NCBI RefSeq assembly: GCF_020382885.2
Contig: NC_058510.1
Location: 9,482,862 to 9,546,861 of the forward strand
DNA length: 64,000 nt
Reading direction: 5' to 3'
From: Scatophagus argus
Taxonomy: Eukaryota > Chordata > Actinopteri > Scatophagidae
The notes beneath the pieces were generated by a model that saw nothing but the letters and a program-made list of their open reading frames with translations, did no database searches and had not been told where the DNA came from. The stretch's first letter is position 1, and each line of letters opens with the position of its first letter. This document shows positions 45,695 through 56,075 of this stretch, piece after piece. The position numbers were made by a program, and so were the translations under genes.

Positions 45695-45935
45695 TCCGTT
45701 TCTGTAATGCAAACCATTTGACAAATACTGTTAGAATAGTAATAGTATCATCATGAGTGTGAGCTAGAAGCTGAAACCACCAGAACTTAGGTGGAGATTC
45801 AGATGGTATAACCTGAACTGACCTGAACTGTAACATCTGCCAGAGAAGCTGCTTTGTTAACAGTTAACAGGTGTTCATAGATTAAGTGTTCATACACATG
45901 TGAGAGTGAGAGCGGAAAGTTATGTAAAATAGCCC
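45695..45935 (+). repeat. lectin 3' flank module, forward copy
   Basis: The stretch is related to the sequence just after lectin copy 3 (50695-50925). Shared words include ATCATGAGTGTGAGC, ACATCTGCCAG and ATAGATTAAGTGTTCA. An inverted copy lies close by at 46190-46345. It is non-coding and seems to have moved with the lectin genes. Confidence 0.6.
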
Positions 45936-46189
45936 AACATCACTTCATCAGGACAATGCTGCCACACAATGTCAAAACACAGTAAGCACACATTTGGTCA
46001 AAATTTGATTGAGATCAGATCTTGACTTCTTTCAGAAACATCTATAGAACGGTGAAAAATACAATTAATAAACAAAAAATAAAATAAAATATATCGCATT
46101 TGATGAACAGACATTTTGGGAAGTCACTTTGAGGCGTTTTTTTTTAATATATCCAAATATGTGTCCACAGTGTTTTGACTCTAGCATTT

Positions 46190-46345
46190 AGACTCCAGCA
46201 TTAACCTGATAAGTGAAGTAAACCAATTTTACATAACTTTCTGCTGTCACTCACACATGTGTATGGGCACTTAGTCTATGATAACCTGTTAACTTGTGCA
46301 AAGCAGCTATCTGCTCCGTTGTAGCTCAGTTATTAGACCACAATC
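46190..46345 (-). repeat. lectin 3' flank module, inverted copy
   Basis: Read on the minus strand, it carries TGGTCTAATAACTGAG, GCACAAGTTAACAGG and ATCATAGACTAAGTG. These match 50810-50905. It lies 3' of lectin copy 2, in the same relative position as the module after copy 3. Confidence 0.65.
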
Positions 46346-46477
46346 AAACAGTGACACATGTATACATCGTGAAAGTTTGCTTTTATTTTATTCCTGATTA
46401 CACAGCAGGTAGCTTTCTGTAATTCATGCTGAGATGCGAAGAGGACTCGGAAAAGCTTTTCGTGTCATGACATCATT

Positions 46478-46967
46478 TCACAATTTGTTGCCTTTGGAGT
46501 CATCAGAGCTCCAGATTTTTTCAGCTTCCCTGTACAGCTCCAGTTTGCCATCATTGGTCAGTTGCAAACGGCACATGTTGGACTCAAGCCTGTAGGTGCT
46601 TGTGTTCCATCTGGGCTCGTCGTTCTGGTTGTACATGACCAGGTTGCAGTCTCCCTGCATGCACAGGCGGAAACCATCAAATCCGTAAGTGTCTGAAGCC
46701 CACACAGGCGTCCCGTTAGTATAGATGACAAAGTTACAGTCATCCTGCAGGGCGGAAACAGAGCATGTTATCAGAATTTAATAAAACAATGAAAATAAAA
46801 TCTTTCAAATTTATTCATTTATTTTTAATTTAAGAAAAGCTGGTAAACAATGTCTTAAAAAAATCTGATGTACTCACCTGGAAAATAGCCTCCCACTCTC
46901 CATTGTTGGACCTCAGGGAGTCTCCCCTACGAAGCTCATCATTTTTGGACAAAAAGTTCCTGCTCAT
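46478..46967 (-). CDS. lily-type mannose-binding lectin, copy 2
   Basis: The minus-strand coding exons are 46967-46878 and 46744-46478, giving 118 residues with the stop TGA at 46478-46480. It starts MSRNFLSKNDELRRGDSLRS. Motif 1 is QDDCNFVIY across the splice junction and motif 2 is QGDCNLVMY, so both are intact. The third is degenerate (QLTNDGKLELY). It has a two-residue insertion (TNGTPVW) relative to the other copies and a longer end, SSDDSKGNKL. No signal peptide is seen. Its promoter and intron 1 form one arm of the inverted duplication with copy 3. Confidence 0.9.
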
Positions 46968-47588
46968 GATTCTGCAACAAAAAGAAAGTTTGTGTTGATT
47001 CATCTAAAACACTTTAAAATACACCGAAAAAGCATATTGTGTGAGTTGGTTTGTAGTTTCATTTGCACATCATCAATGACTTTGGTTTTACTGAACTGTA
47101 GTTTTCTTTTCACATTAGATTGCAACCCACAATGAACAACATAATTACTTGTTACTAATATAAATGTTATATGAGATTTGACGGTAAACCTCCGTGATTT
47201 CTTTTGTGCATTAAACTAATCTGGCAGATTAATGTATGAATCCATCCATCATTCAGTGCACAAGTACAAAATACTCACAGGCTTGAATGTCCCACCCCAG
47301 TCAGACTGCAAGCAGAGGAAAACGAGTGAAGTAAAACACATGAAATTCAGCCCATTTTTATATACCTAAGATTGGGGAAGAGAGAGAAGGTGGGCAGAGA
47401 GGGAGGAGCCATGTCACTGCTGACAACCAGTCAAACTAACAATGAATCATCCATTATGATGAAAGTAATTCTGGTTACACAGTTACTTTAATAATGTTAG
47501 GTATTATATTTTAACCACAATAAACTTCAGTCAGGAAAAATCTGAATATTTGACTTATAAAGCTTTTGTCCTGCAGGTATACCAGACT
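46968..47588. repeat. left arm of a head-to-head inverted duplication
   Basis: The stretch contains intron 1, leader exon, promoter and upstream flank of lectin copy 2. It is a close inverted match to 49431-50028 (intron 1 to upstream flank of copy 3). Shared pieces run outward to TTGACTTATAAAGCTTTTGT and beyond. Similarity appears high throughout by eye, and no percent identity was computed. Confidence 0.75.
47279..47364 (-). promoter_or_regulatory. promoter and untranslated first exon of lectin copy 2
   Basis: On the minus strand, TATATAAAAATGGG (47364 to 47351) precedes a leader with TTTTACTTCACTCG and GACTGGGGTGGGACATTC. The leader ends at a GTGAGT donor (exon end 47279). The block is nearly identical to that of copy 3 (49631-49717). 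Confidence 0.7.
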
Positions 47589-47619
47589 AACATCTATTTA
47601 CATATCACGATAATGATAT

Positions 47620-47702
47620 CTGGCTGACACTCATGCTGATACTGCTATCGTTCTAACACTCATTGCCAAGATGTTTGCCCCACAAGTGAAACTGGTCTGG
47701 TG
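47620..47702 (-). repeat. lectin 3' flank module fragment
   Basis: Read on the minus strand, it has GGCAAACATCTTGGCAATGA, AGTGTTAGAACGATAGC and CAGCATGAGTGTCAGCC. These match 50705-50765. It lies in the spacer between the two palindrome arms, oriented with the relic lectin exon at 48600. Confidence 0.55.
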
Positions 47703-47839
47703 AACTTATTATTTATGCAGAGCTTTGTAGTTGAGTTCTAGATAGGTAGATACTATTTTATTATATTTCTTATATTTTTTATTCTTATCATGTTAAATAT
47801 CTCAGATCCTGAAACTCTTGTACCCTGCTGTTGTAACAC

Positions 47840-47893
47840 TGTAATTTCCCCTTTGTGGGACAAATAAAGGTTTTCTTATCTTATCTTATCCTA
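47840..47893 (+). repeat. LINE-like 3' tail with TTATC units
   Basis: TTTCCCCTTTGTGGGACAAA, then AATAAAGG, is followed by three TTATC units. This is the typical end of a truncated fish non-LTR insertion. Confidence 0.55.
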
Positions 47894-47989
47894 AAGACTT
47901 GGACAAGGAAGCATGGATCAAGAAAAAAAGCAGAACACACTCACACACAGACACACACATTTTCTGGCTTTCAAACTGATGATACATAA

Positions 47990-48085
47990 AATAAGCTTTT
48001 AGTTTGTTATTGTAGAATGAAAGAGTGTTGATTTGAATATTGGTTTAACAAAAATCTCGAGTTTCAGGATTTTATGTTTTAGAAA
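47990..48085. repeat. short inverted repeat within the lectin spacer, left copy
   Basis: The reverse complement of AATCTCGAGTTTCAGGATTTT and the neighbouring GAATGAAAGAGTGTTGATTT is found, diverged, at 48352-48455. This is a second, smaller palindrome inside the spacer. Confidence 0.5.
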
Positions 48086-48351
48086 GAAAAAAGGGCATTA
48101 TATGTTAACTTACTTGAACGCATTTTAAATATAAAGTGATATTATATTCTATAGAAAAATAATTAATGGACTAATACAATGATGCGTATAAAGGAAGCCT
48201 GTGTGCACACACATTTGTCCAGCCACAGACTGAACAGTTATTTACACCTTTTGCTTAAATTTTAAGACTTATGGATATACTGACAAAAAGTCTTTGTGGA
48301 CGCTAAAGCTGCAATTATTGGAGTCTGTAGTAGCTGATTTCGTCAAAAATG

Positions 48352-48455
48352 GGAGACACAAAATCCTGAAACTCAAGATTTTTTTTTTTAAACCAAAGCC
48401 CCATTCACATTCAAAAACACAATTTTCAACTCAACGCTCTTTCATGATGTGCGTG
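48352..48455. repeat. short inverted repeat within the lectin spacer, right copy
   Basis: The stretch contains AAAATCCTGAAACTCAAGAT and CAACGCTCTTTCATGATG, inverted relative to 47990-48085. A GT microsatellite follows directly. Confidence 0.5.
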
Positions 48456-48499
48456 TGTGTGTGTGTGTGTGTGTTCTTCTGTCCTTGTGAGCTGCCACA

Positions 48500-48538
48500 A
48501 GTGAATTAATAAAGTTCATCTTATCTTATCTTATCCTC
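48500..48538 (+). repeat. AATAAAG plus TTATC units
   Basis: TTAATAAAGTTCATC precedes repeated TTATC units. It resembles the tail at 47840-47893 but lacks the upstream core. Confidence 0.45.
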
Positions 48539-48599
48539 TTGATCCATACCATACATACCGTACCAGACGGTCATGAGCTCACATCCTGATTTTATGCCT

Positions 48600-48665
48600 C
48601 CAGTGTTGAGTCAGAGGTCCAAATTATTTCAACTTCCTTGTACAGCTCCAGTTTGCCGTAATTAG
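48600..48665 (-). pseudogene. relic of lectin exon 3
   Basis: On the minus strand it reads NYGKLELYKEVEIIWTSD, a diverged match to NDGKLELYREAEKIWSSD of lectin copy 2. Only the last third of exon 3 is present, and no other lectin exon adjoins it. It sits in the spacer between copies 2 and 3. Confidence 0.75.
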
Positions 48666-48739
48666 ATGACTTTTTTCAAAGCAGACTTCCACAGAACTGA
48701 TCAGTGCACTTTATTGTAACACTTTAACCTTGTACTGAC

Positions 48740-48810
48740 TTCTGACTAAAAGTTTCACTTGCGATGCAAACATCTTGCCAAAGAGTGTTAGATTAATCAC
48801 AGCAAAAAGT
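48740..48810 (+). repeat. lectin 3' flank module fragment
   Basis: TTTCACTTGCGATGCAAACA and CTTGCCAAAGAGTGTTAGAT match 50697-50735, just after lectin copy 3, in the same orientation. Confidence 0.5.
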
Positions 48811-49430
48811 GCAAAATCACAAGAGTTTTAGTTTGTTCTTGCTACTTCCAATAAGTGCAATCTGTTATTCTGCATATCTTAATTGTAATGCTGTGGCCCC
48901 AGTTTTATTTTGTTTCAATATAAAACAAAAAGGAGAAATGATATATAGCCAGCTTCTCCCTTATGCTCTATTTCACTGCTTTCTTCATTGAGCTTTAGAG
49001 AGTATTAAGTGGGAGCTTTTACAAGAGAGATATATTTCATCAGTAGAGGTAATACAGAGCACTAATAATTTATAACATCTCCACATGTGAGGGATGACTG
49101 TGTGTGCACACAAGATCTCCTTTTATGCACATCATTTGGTTGGTCCATTGTAAAATGCTGAGAGTTTTTGAAAAACTGGTTTTCTTTCAAAGATGCAACA
49201 TTAAAACTTACGCTTCAATTCTCTTCCACAAAGACAAACCAAAAGTTTATATTACTGTATCACCAGTTTTGACACCAGAACACCAGAAGAACATTCACGC
49301 AGTAATCGAAAAATTCTTTGATGAAATTGTATGAAAGTGTATGATTGACTTCCACTAAACTGACTAAATCTTTTGTAGGAGCACAGAGCACATCCTTTAT
49401 TATGTTCTTGGTCATTAAATCTGGCAAGAG

Positions 49431-50028
49431 CCTGTTATACCTACAGGACAAAAGCTTTATAAGTCAAACATTCTGATTAATCCTGAAGTAATTGATGAAT
49501 TAAAATAAAGTAATTGTGTAACCAGAATTACTTTCATCATAATGGATGACTCATTGTTAGTTTGACTGGTTGTCAGCAGTCACATGGCTCCTCCCTCTCT
49601 GCCCGCCTTCTCTCTCTTCCCCAATCTTAGGTATATAAAAATGGGTTGAATTTCATGTCTTTTACTTCACTCGTTTTCCTCTGCTTGCAGTCTGACTGGG
49701 GTGGGACATTCAAGCCTGTGAGTATTTTGTACTTGTGCACTGAATGATGGATGGATTCATACATTAATCTGCCAGATTAGTTTAATGCACAAAAGAAATC
49801 ACGGAGGTTTACCGTCAAATTTCATATAACATTTATATTAGTAACAAGTAATTATGTTGTTCATTGTGGGTTGCAATCTAATGTGAAAAGAAAACTACAG
49901 TTCAGTAAAACCAAAGTCATTGATGATGTGCAAATGAAACTACAAACCAACTCACACAATATGCTTTTTCAGTGTATTTTAAAGTGTTTTAGATGAATCA
50001 ACACAAACTTTCTTTTTGTTGCAGAATC
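49431..50028. repeat. right arm of the head-to-head inverted duplication
   Basis: The stretch holds the upstream flank, promoter, leader exon and intron 1 of lectin copy 3. It mirrors 46968-47588. The match fades past about 49431 and stops being near-identical inside exon 2 of the lectin gene. Confidence 0.75.
49631..49717 (+). promoter_or_regulatory. promoter and untranslated first exon of lectin copy 3
   Basis: A TATA box (GTATATAAAAATGGG, 49631-49645) lies about 30 bases before a leader with TTTTACTTCACTCG. The leader exon ends at 49717, before GTGAGT. Confidence 0.7.
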
Positions 50029-50491
50029 ATGAGCAGGAACTTCTTGTCCAAAAATGATGAGCTCCGCAGGGGAGACTTTCTGGTGTCCAACAATGGAGAA
50101 TTTAAGGCGATTTTCCAGGTGAGTAACTTAAGATATTTATTAGACTGACACATGTTTGTCTGTGTAACAGTTAATACAAAAGTAAAAGAACAAGTGCTTG
50201 TAAATTAATTTTCTGACGACAGTCAAATGTCTCTTTCTCTGCCTGCAGGATGATGGCAACTTTGTCGTATATGGCTGGAAGCCTGTGTGGGCTTCAGGCA
50301 CTGATGGATCGGATGGTTTCCGCCTGTGCGTGCAGGGCAACTGCAACGTAGTTATGTACAACCAGCAAGATGAGCCCAGATGGAGCACAGGCACTGGCAA
50401 ATTAGAGTCCAACATGTGCCATCTGCAACTGACCAATGATGGCACACTGGAGCTGTACAGGGAAGCTGAAAAAATTTGGAGCTCTGATTAA
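50029..50491 (+). CDS. lily-type mannose-binding lectin, copy 3
   Basis: The coding exons are 50029-50118 and 50249-50491, giving 110 residues with the stop TAA at 50489. It starts MSRNFLSKNDELRRGDFLVS. Motif 1 (QDDGNFVVY) is intact. Motif 2 reads QGNCNVVMY, with Asn in place of the usual Asp. The third is degenerate (QLTNDGTLELY). The C terminus stops at IWSSD, six to eight residues earlier than the other copies. No signal peptide is seen. The 5' portion resembles copy 2, the middle resembles copy 1, and the end resembles copy 2 again. Poly(A) signals follow at about 50594 and 50625. Confidence 0.9.
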
Positions 50492-50694
50492 ACCCGAGAA
50501 GCATAAAATCATGACAAGATCTCCCGAGAGGCATTTTGAAAATGAATGTTATCTTGTCTTAAATGTCATCTTTGGATGTCAGCATGAATTACAATAAAGT
50601 TCCTTGCTATGTAAGCTGGAATTGAATAAAAACAAACTTTAACAATGTATACATTTGTGTTTTTACTCTTCTGAGTAATACTTCAACAGAACCG

Positions 50695-50925
50695 TTTTAC
50701 TTGTGATGCAAACATCTTGGCAGAGAGTGTTAGAAAGATAGCAGCATCAGCATGAGTGTCAGCCAGAAGTGTGGGGTTCAATGCGCCAACACTTTGGTGG
50801 AGGATCAGCTGGTCTAATAACTGAATTACAGCATCTGCCAGGAAAGCTTCACAGCACAAGTTCACAGTTTATCATAGACTAAGTGTTCAGAAAGCAGAAA
50901 GTTGAGTAAACCTTCCAGAACTTTG
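50695..50925 (+). repeat. lectin 3' flank module next to copy 3
   Basis: The sequence GATGCAAACATCTTGGCAGA to TCATAGACTAAGTGTTCA lies 200 bases after copy 3. Related modules occur at 45695-45935, 46190-46345, 47620-47702 and 48740-48810. It is probably a duplicated piece of gene flank, though an unrecognised interspersed repeat is possible. Confidence 0.6.
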
Positions 50926-50929
50926 CAGG

Positions 50930-53900
50930 TTCTGTTCCAAGAGTATTCATTTGCTCCCTTTTGAGTAAAAAAAAAACAAAAAACAAGGAAGCAGAGACTT
51001 TTAGGTTTGTGATACAACAACCAGGATGTAAGTTTACGTCTGAGTTACTTTGCCATTCATTGAGCCAAGAGGAACTTGACAGGTAAAAATGAGAGAAAAC
51101 AGTGCAACTGCAGCAAGGCACCACAAGATGTCATGCTGATCCTACTGCAGTGACCACGCATGGCTCACCAAGCGTGCATTAACAGGTCTGTGGTTACACG
51201 CAACTGCTTTACATTAAAAAAGAAGAAGATTTAAAAAAAAAAGAATTCAGTTTAAATATTAAATAATTCTTCACTCTGTACTCTGGTATGAGATTTTCAA
51301 AATGTTTCACAAATGTAAGGATCTGCTGCTTTTCCTTTTGATTATTTAAAGTTGTCATTAGGACTTTTGTATTGGACAAAACAAGCATTGTGAAGGTGTG
51401 GCTCTGGGCTCTGAGGGTTAGTGTTAGTGATTGTGACAGTATTTCTCACTATTTTCAGAGAATTTAACAAACCAACAAACAAACAAATAATGATTAGTTG
51501 CAGTTCTCTACATAATAATTCAAAATGAGCTTTACCTCAACCAGCTGCTGTAAATCCTGCTCACATTAATGTATATGTATTAGTAATCTAATGAAATGTG
51601 ATGATGTAACAGTATCATGTTCCTGCAGTATTTTACTTTAGGTACGTTTTCCTGATTTCCTGTACTTTTGCTCAAGTAACATTATCACTATTTTACCTAC
51701 AACAGAGTAACTGTGCAGTGTAGCAGTGGGACATATACTGAAATAAAGGATCTGAATCCTTCCTCCCCTTGCTGTTGACTACTCATTATTGTGTTGGTGC
51801 TGTGGCTACCCCATTACTATTGCTACCTCTTCCGAAGCCCCATTTTGTGCCCTACCAGACGCGCCTCGTCTAGACAGCGTCACTGTCTGCTCTGCCGCTT
51901 GTGCCAAGAGTAAATCTCATTAACAGTGAGAGGAATTGGCAGAACAGGGACTCACTCACAGGCTCTCTGTGGGCTAAAAATAGAAGAAGAGCATGATTAC
52001 TCGATAGATCTGTGATTATAACTGAACTGTTAACCAGTGAAGATGTGATGCTATTTCCACTGAGGTGCTGACAGTGAGGCCATGTGAATGAATGGTGAGC
52101 CATGAAAATTGAGTGGGAGCCTGCAGATGATGAGGTAGAGTGGACCAAATGTATAAAAAGTCAAATGATGTTTCATCTAAAACAAGCCACCAGGTGAAAA
52201 GATTATGAAGTAAATGTACTTCATTCTGTGTATTATGTCTCCACATGATGGCTTGTGCTACAGCTTTACCTCCAGAGGTATTTTCAAACCAGATCCACTA
52301 GATGGCAACAAGGTTCACACTAAAAACATCAGTTCTCCTGAAGTAATACACACCACTGGGTGATACTTAAAAACACAGACTGAGTACCGTATTCTTGCTG
52401 GATTGGGCTCAGGAGGATACAAACAGTCACAGGTTTTTACATTGAGGGCTGCAACTGTCAACGTCAGTGACAGCAGCCATTTAGTGTCCAGAAAACGACT
52501 TCAAGGAGGTGCAGTTTGGAAGATAGACAATAAAACCCGTGCAGATTTTGTGTCGGTGGCAACTTTCTCCATATCTACTTCATGTTTCTCTTTTCCTCAG
52601 GTGGTCATCGTCTGATTAACCCTAAAGAAACTCAACTTCCCTGAAATGTCCCTGTAATCATTTTTACTTGTCTTCTGTCTTTATGCACTTTTTGTATATC
52701 ATCTATTGATACGTTGAGCACTGATGGGAATGTCGGTGGTTTGATCCCTGGTCCCTGAAGGCAGCGTGTCAAAGTGTCCACTGGCAACATGCCGAGCCTT
52801 GCTTTGCTTAACCAGCCACAGGGGATGCACAGACAAGTCCATTCCTGGTTGCCGGTCCCAAGCCTGGGGAGGACTGCTTCAGGGAGGACATGTTTATTAT
52901 AGAACTTAGCAGGTACCAGTATTGATGACCTGCATTTAATGAGTTAAATGTTTGCCACACTGTTCATTACTTCAAGCAGCCATATGAACTTATTATCATT
53001 TTCAGTTTACTGTATGCAGTGTATTCTCCTTTGTGTTATTTATTTATTTTTTTAATTAAAGCCCTGCAGCACTGAACATGCTGTATTAACAGTCTTCATG
53101 GTGGGCGATGAATCTGAAGGTTTTAGTTGGAGCTTGCCCGTAACACCTTCTGCTGAACAATTTGAACAATTTTAATCCGCAGGCCACTTCTTAGTAATAT
53201 ATTGGCCAAGATTTTACCACAAGAAGTCAGTGAAATATAAAATCAGCTGGCGTTTATAGGTTTAACGCTGTGCTTTCTGATGAGCGTACAACCAGAGCCA
53301 CATTAGGCCACAGGCCCTCATCGTGAAGGTACAAAAGGCTCTTTGTCTTTTTATTAACATATTAACCAGCCAGGCCCTTCTGATGCCCTGTTCTGGTTTT
53401 AACGTTCTGGTTTTAGTGAATGTTGCTGTGTTCTCGGCTTGAATGCAGATTTTATTGATCTGGTTTGGGTTTATGCTGCAATACATAAGCTACAATTAAG
53501 AAACTTGTCTCTGAGCATACTGAGACAAATGATATAATACCATATAAAATATTACAAACCATAAACTGGATATAATGCAAACCAGATATTCGGCATGATA
53601 TTAAATTGAAGCAACACTTAAAAGCTGATGCCACTTATATCTATAGCAGGCTGACTGTACATAACAAAGACTGCTGCAGGGTCACAGGGTGGCCACCAGA
53701 GTCAGAAGGTGACACATATCTGGCTTGTTAGTTCCACAGAAGGATCACCAAAAGGACCCAGTGGGCACAAGCTTTCAGCGACGGTTGACATTTCGTGTAG
53801 GCAAGTCAGTCAAATAATCAGAATGAGAATAATGACCTCAAAGAGACACAAAATGGCAACCAAAACACAGCAAAGTACCACAAAGTGACACAAAACAGGC

Positions 53901-54650
53901 ATACATACACGTGCAAAATAACCAAAAAGATCTAAACAGATACACCAAACAACCACAAAGGCAAGTAAAATGACTGAAAACTGATGAATTCACTGGGTTG
54001 GGTTGGCCGGTATGAGTCTTAAGTTTGGGAGCCACCGTGTGGATGGATGGATGATCTGTTTTAAAATTTTAGACACATTTGACCTATTTTACAAATGAAA
54101 CCGTGCGACCCTTCCCTGTCAAAACTCTGACTTGCTCCACGTTGAGATGATGGTCACGCGCATAAGACACCATGTACGTTTTAGCTTCCTGACTGGCTCG
54201 GTTTCTATGCCTCCCCAAATACACTGTGCGCGCATACTGGTGACTTTACGGTACTCCATCCCTCTGCGCACCGTGCCTGGCAGGAGCCCACTGCTTCAGA
54301 TCCAGCAGCAGCGCCGACAATGACGCGTGTGGAAGATGGTCAAAAAAAGAGCTCCCTGCCTTAAACCAGACATCTGAGGCGAGCAGTGGCCGCACTGGGA
54401 ACCGCTCTGCTTCACCGACTGTGCATTTTTTTTCCACTGTGGAGAGTCGGATACACAGAAAACCATTCCGCAAGCTATTTTGCATGCAGTCCACAGGGCG
54501 CATGAAGTCTGGGATATAATTTTCCACCGTGCTCAGTACGTCCAGCGTCCTTGCAATGTGTGCACTGCTAGTTTTCATCTAAAGGAGGTGTGGCGGTTTT
54601 ACTTTCTGCCTGAGAAATGCCTACATATCATTTTTTTTCAACATCCATGT
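50930..54650. other. gap between the lectin cluster and the pseudokinase gene
   Basis: No gene is recognised. The open frames (for example 51870-52148 and 52403-52615) lack family features. A tRNA-type SINE lies near 52725-52890. Composition becomes GC-richer after about 54150, as expected on approach to the promoter of the gene that starts at 54879. Confidence 0.5.
52725..52890 (+). mobile_element. diverged tRNA-related SINE
   Basis: The sequence GATGGGAATGTCGGTGGTTT with GATCCCTGGTCCCTGA resembles a SINE head with a B box. It is followed by CCAGCCACAGGGGATGCACA and GGAGGACTGCTTCAGGGAGG. This matches a SINE class I know from percomorph introns. It is degraded. Confidence 0.5.
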
Positions 54651-54878
54651 TTCTCTTTGAGATGTTTTGAGCGCCAAGGGGGCTGAGAGCGCCTGGTGTC
54701 GTAGGGGCGGCTGGTGGGGTTTGTTCCCTGCGCAGACAAACGGCTGATAGTCTCTGCGCTACCGCTCGTCTCGTCTGATCCACAACAACACGACAGAGAG
54801 ACAGACAGACAGACAGTCCAGGGTTGAGGGAGGCGGGGAGGATTCTGGGGTGGAAATCTGGAAATATACGGCAGTAAA
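54650..54878 (+). promoter_or_regulatory. GC-rich promoter and leader of the nrbp-type gene
   Basis: The region is richer in CpG than the surrounding intergenic DNA and contains an ACAGACAGACAGACAG tract just before the start codon. No TATA box is seen, which fits a housekeeping promoter. Its limits are approximate. Confidence 0.45.
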
Positions 54879-54998
54879 ATGACGATGTCCGTCCCGGAGA
54901 GAAAATCAGGATCGGAGGGGAAGGAAGAGGAGAGCGAGGATGAGAGTGAAATCCTGGAGGAGAGCCCGTGCGGCCGCTGGCAGAAACGGAAAGAGCAG
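54879..54998 (+). CDS. nrbp2: nuclear receptor-binding protein (NRBP1/2 pseudokinase), first coding exon only
   Basis: Forty codons start at ATG 54879 (a second in-frame ATG is at 54885) and end at CAG before GTTGGT. The encoded EDESEILEESPCGRWQ with KRKEQ is the hallmark N terminus of NRBP1/NRBP2, cytoplasmic adaptor pseudokinases. The kinase-like domain would be in later exons, which are not present before the window ends, so the gene is partial here. The short leader before the acidic motif favours nrbp2 over nrbp1, but this is not certain. A long open frame on the opposite strand (55122-54628) is a shadow. Confidence 0.75.
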
Positions 54999-55789
54999 GT
55001 TGGTCGGTTTGTCTGAGTGTGTGTGTGTGTGTGTGTGAGCGCTTTTCCTTAAAGTGCACGCAGTTTGCTCTTTGATCGGGACATAAATCAGTGAAGTCGC
55101 CCTTTTTGATCATGACGGACATCCTCTGTTATGCAATTCTTGATCCAAGCCGAGGTGTTATTTCCTCATGGTGTTTTGCACCATAAACCTAACACGGTGG
55201 CATATCCGTTGATCTGCTTAGCCTACATGAAGTCTATTTCAATGGGACAAGAATAGTTTGTTTATTTCACCCCCCCTCTGCTCCTCCATCCGCAGGATTT
55301 CTGTTCAGGATCTTGTCTTGACTCCGAAACCGAGACCTGGAGTTTATGAGTCCATTAATTCAGTGTTGCAAATCACACCAACATGCTGTGGGCGTGCACA
55401 CAAGCCCGACACCTTCTCTGTATGTTGTATCATAGAAGCATGTGAGAGGGAGAGAAACGCAGAATTGTTTTATTATTCAAACCATAGCTCATATAAAGGA
55501 CAACCAGTCAGTTTTATTTAGATGGTCAGTTACTGGCAGCTGTCAAACACTTGCATGAGTAGGTTTTTTTTAATTATTATTTTATGTCATTGAAAGGTGG
55601 ATTTTTCTCAGTTTAGGACTGCTGGTTGGACAACACGGGCAGATGTCACCTTCAGTTTAAAGAATCTGCGATGATGTGAGATGTTCCACAATCTTTTGAC
55701 ATTTTAAAGCCAAAACGATGACGGTGCATCAGTTATTCAAGAAGCGCTCAACAAAATAATTTGAAATGAACGTAACTGTTTGTTGCAGC

Positions 55790-56075
55790 ATTTCTGTCAC
55801 TTATTGATTCATTTTATTAATCATGCCGTCTGTAAAAGATGAAGGGGACTTCAGAATAGTTTTTTGTCTCACCAATAGTCCAGAATCCCCAAAATAGTCA
55901 GTTTACGATTGCCTTAGACAAAGAAATGCATCGGATTCTTACAGTTTAGAAGCTGGATCTCAGGAATGTTGAATTTACTCTCACAAGTAATGCATTATCT
56001 AAATAGTTCCAGATTTTCTGTAGATCCACTAATTGATTAATCAGCTAGTTGTATCAGCTCTAATATTAATTTTAT
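55790..56075. repeat. ATTAAT-type repeat copy
   Basis: The copy begins ATTGATTCATTTTATTAATC, includes TAGTCCAGAATCCCCAAAAT, and ends CACTAATTGATTAATCAGCT, a diverged copy of the 18200-18540 repeat. Confidence 0.55.

Noticed and set aside
54628-55122. 164-codon antisense open frame over the nrbp first exon
   Set aside because: It is a shadow of a GC-rich promoter and of the sense exon. It has no family resemblance and runs through a GT microsatellite.
55258-55521. 87-codon frame after a CCGCAG acceptor-like site, considered as nrbp exon 2
   Set aside because: The translation lacks the NRBP sequence expected after KRKEQ, and no donor with matching phase was found.
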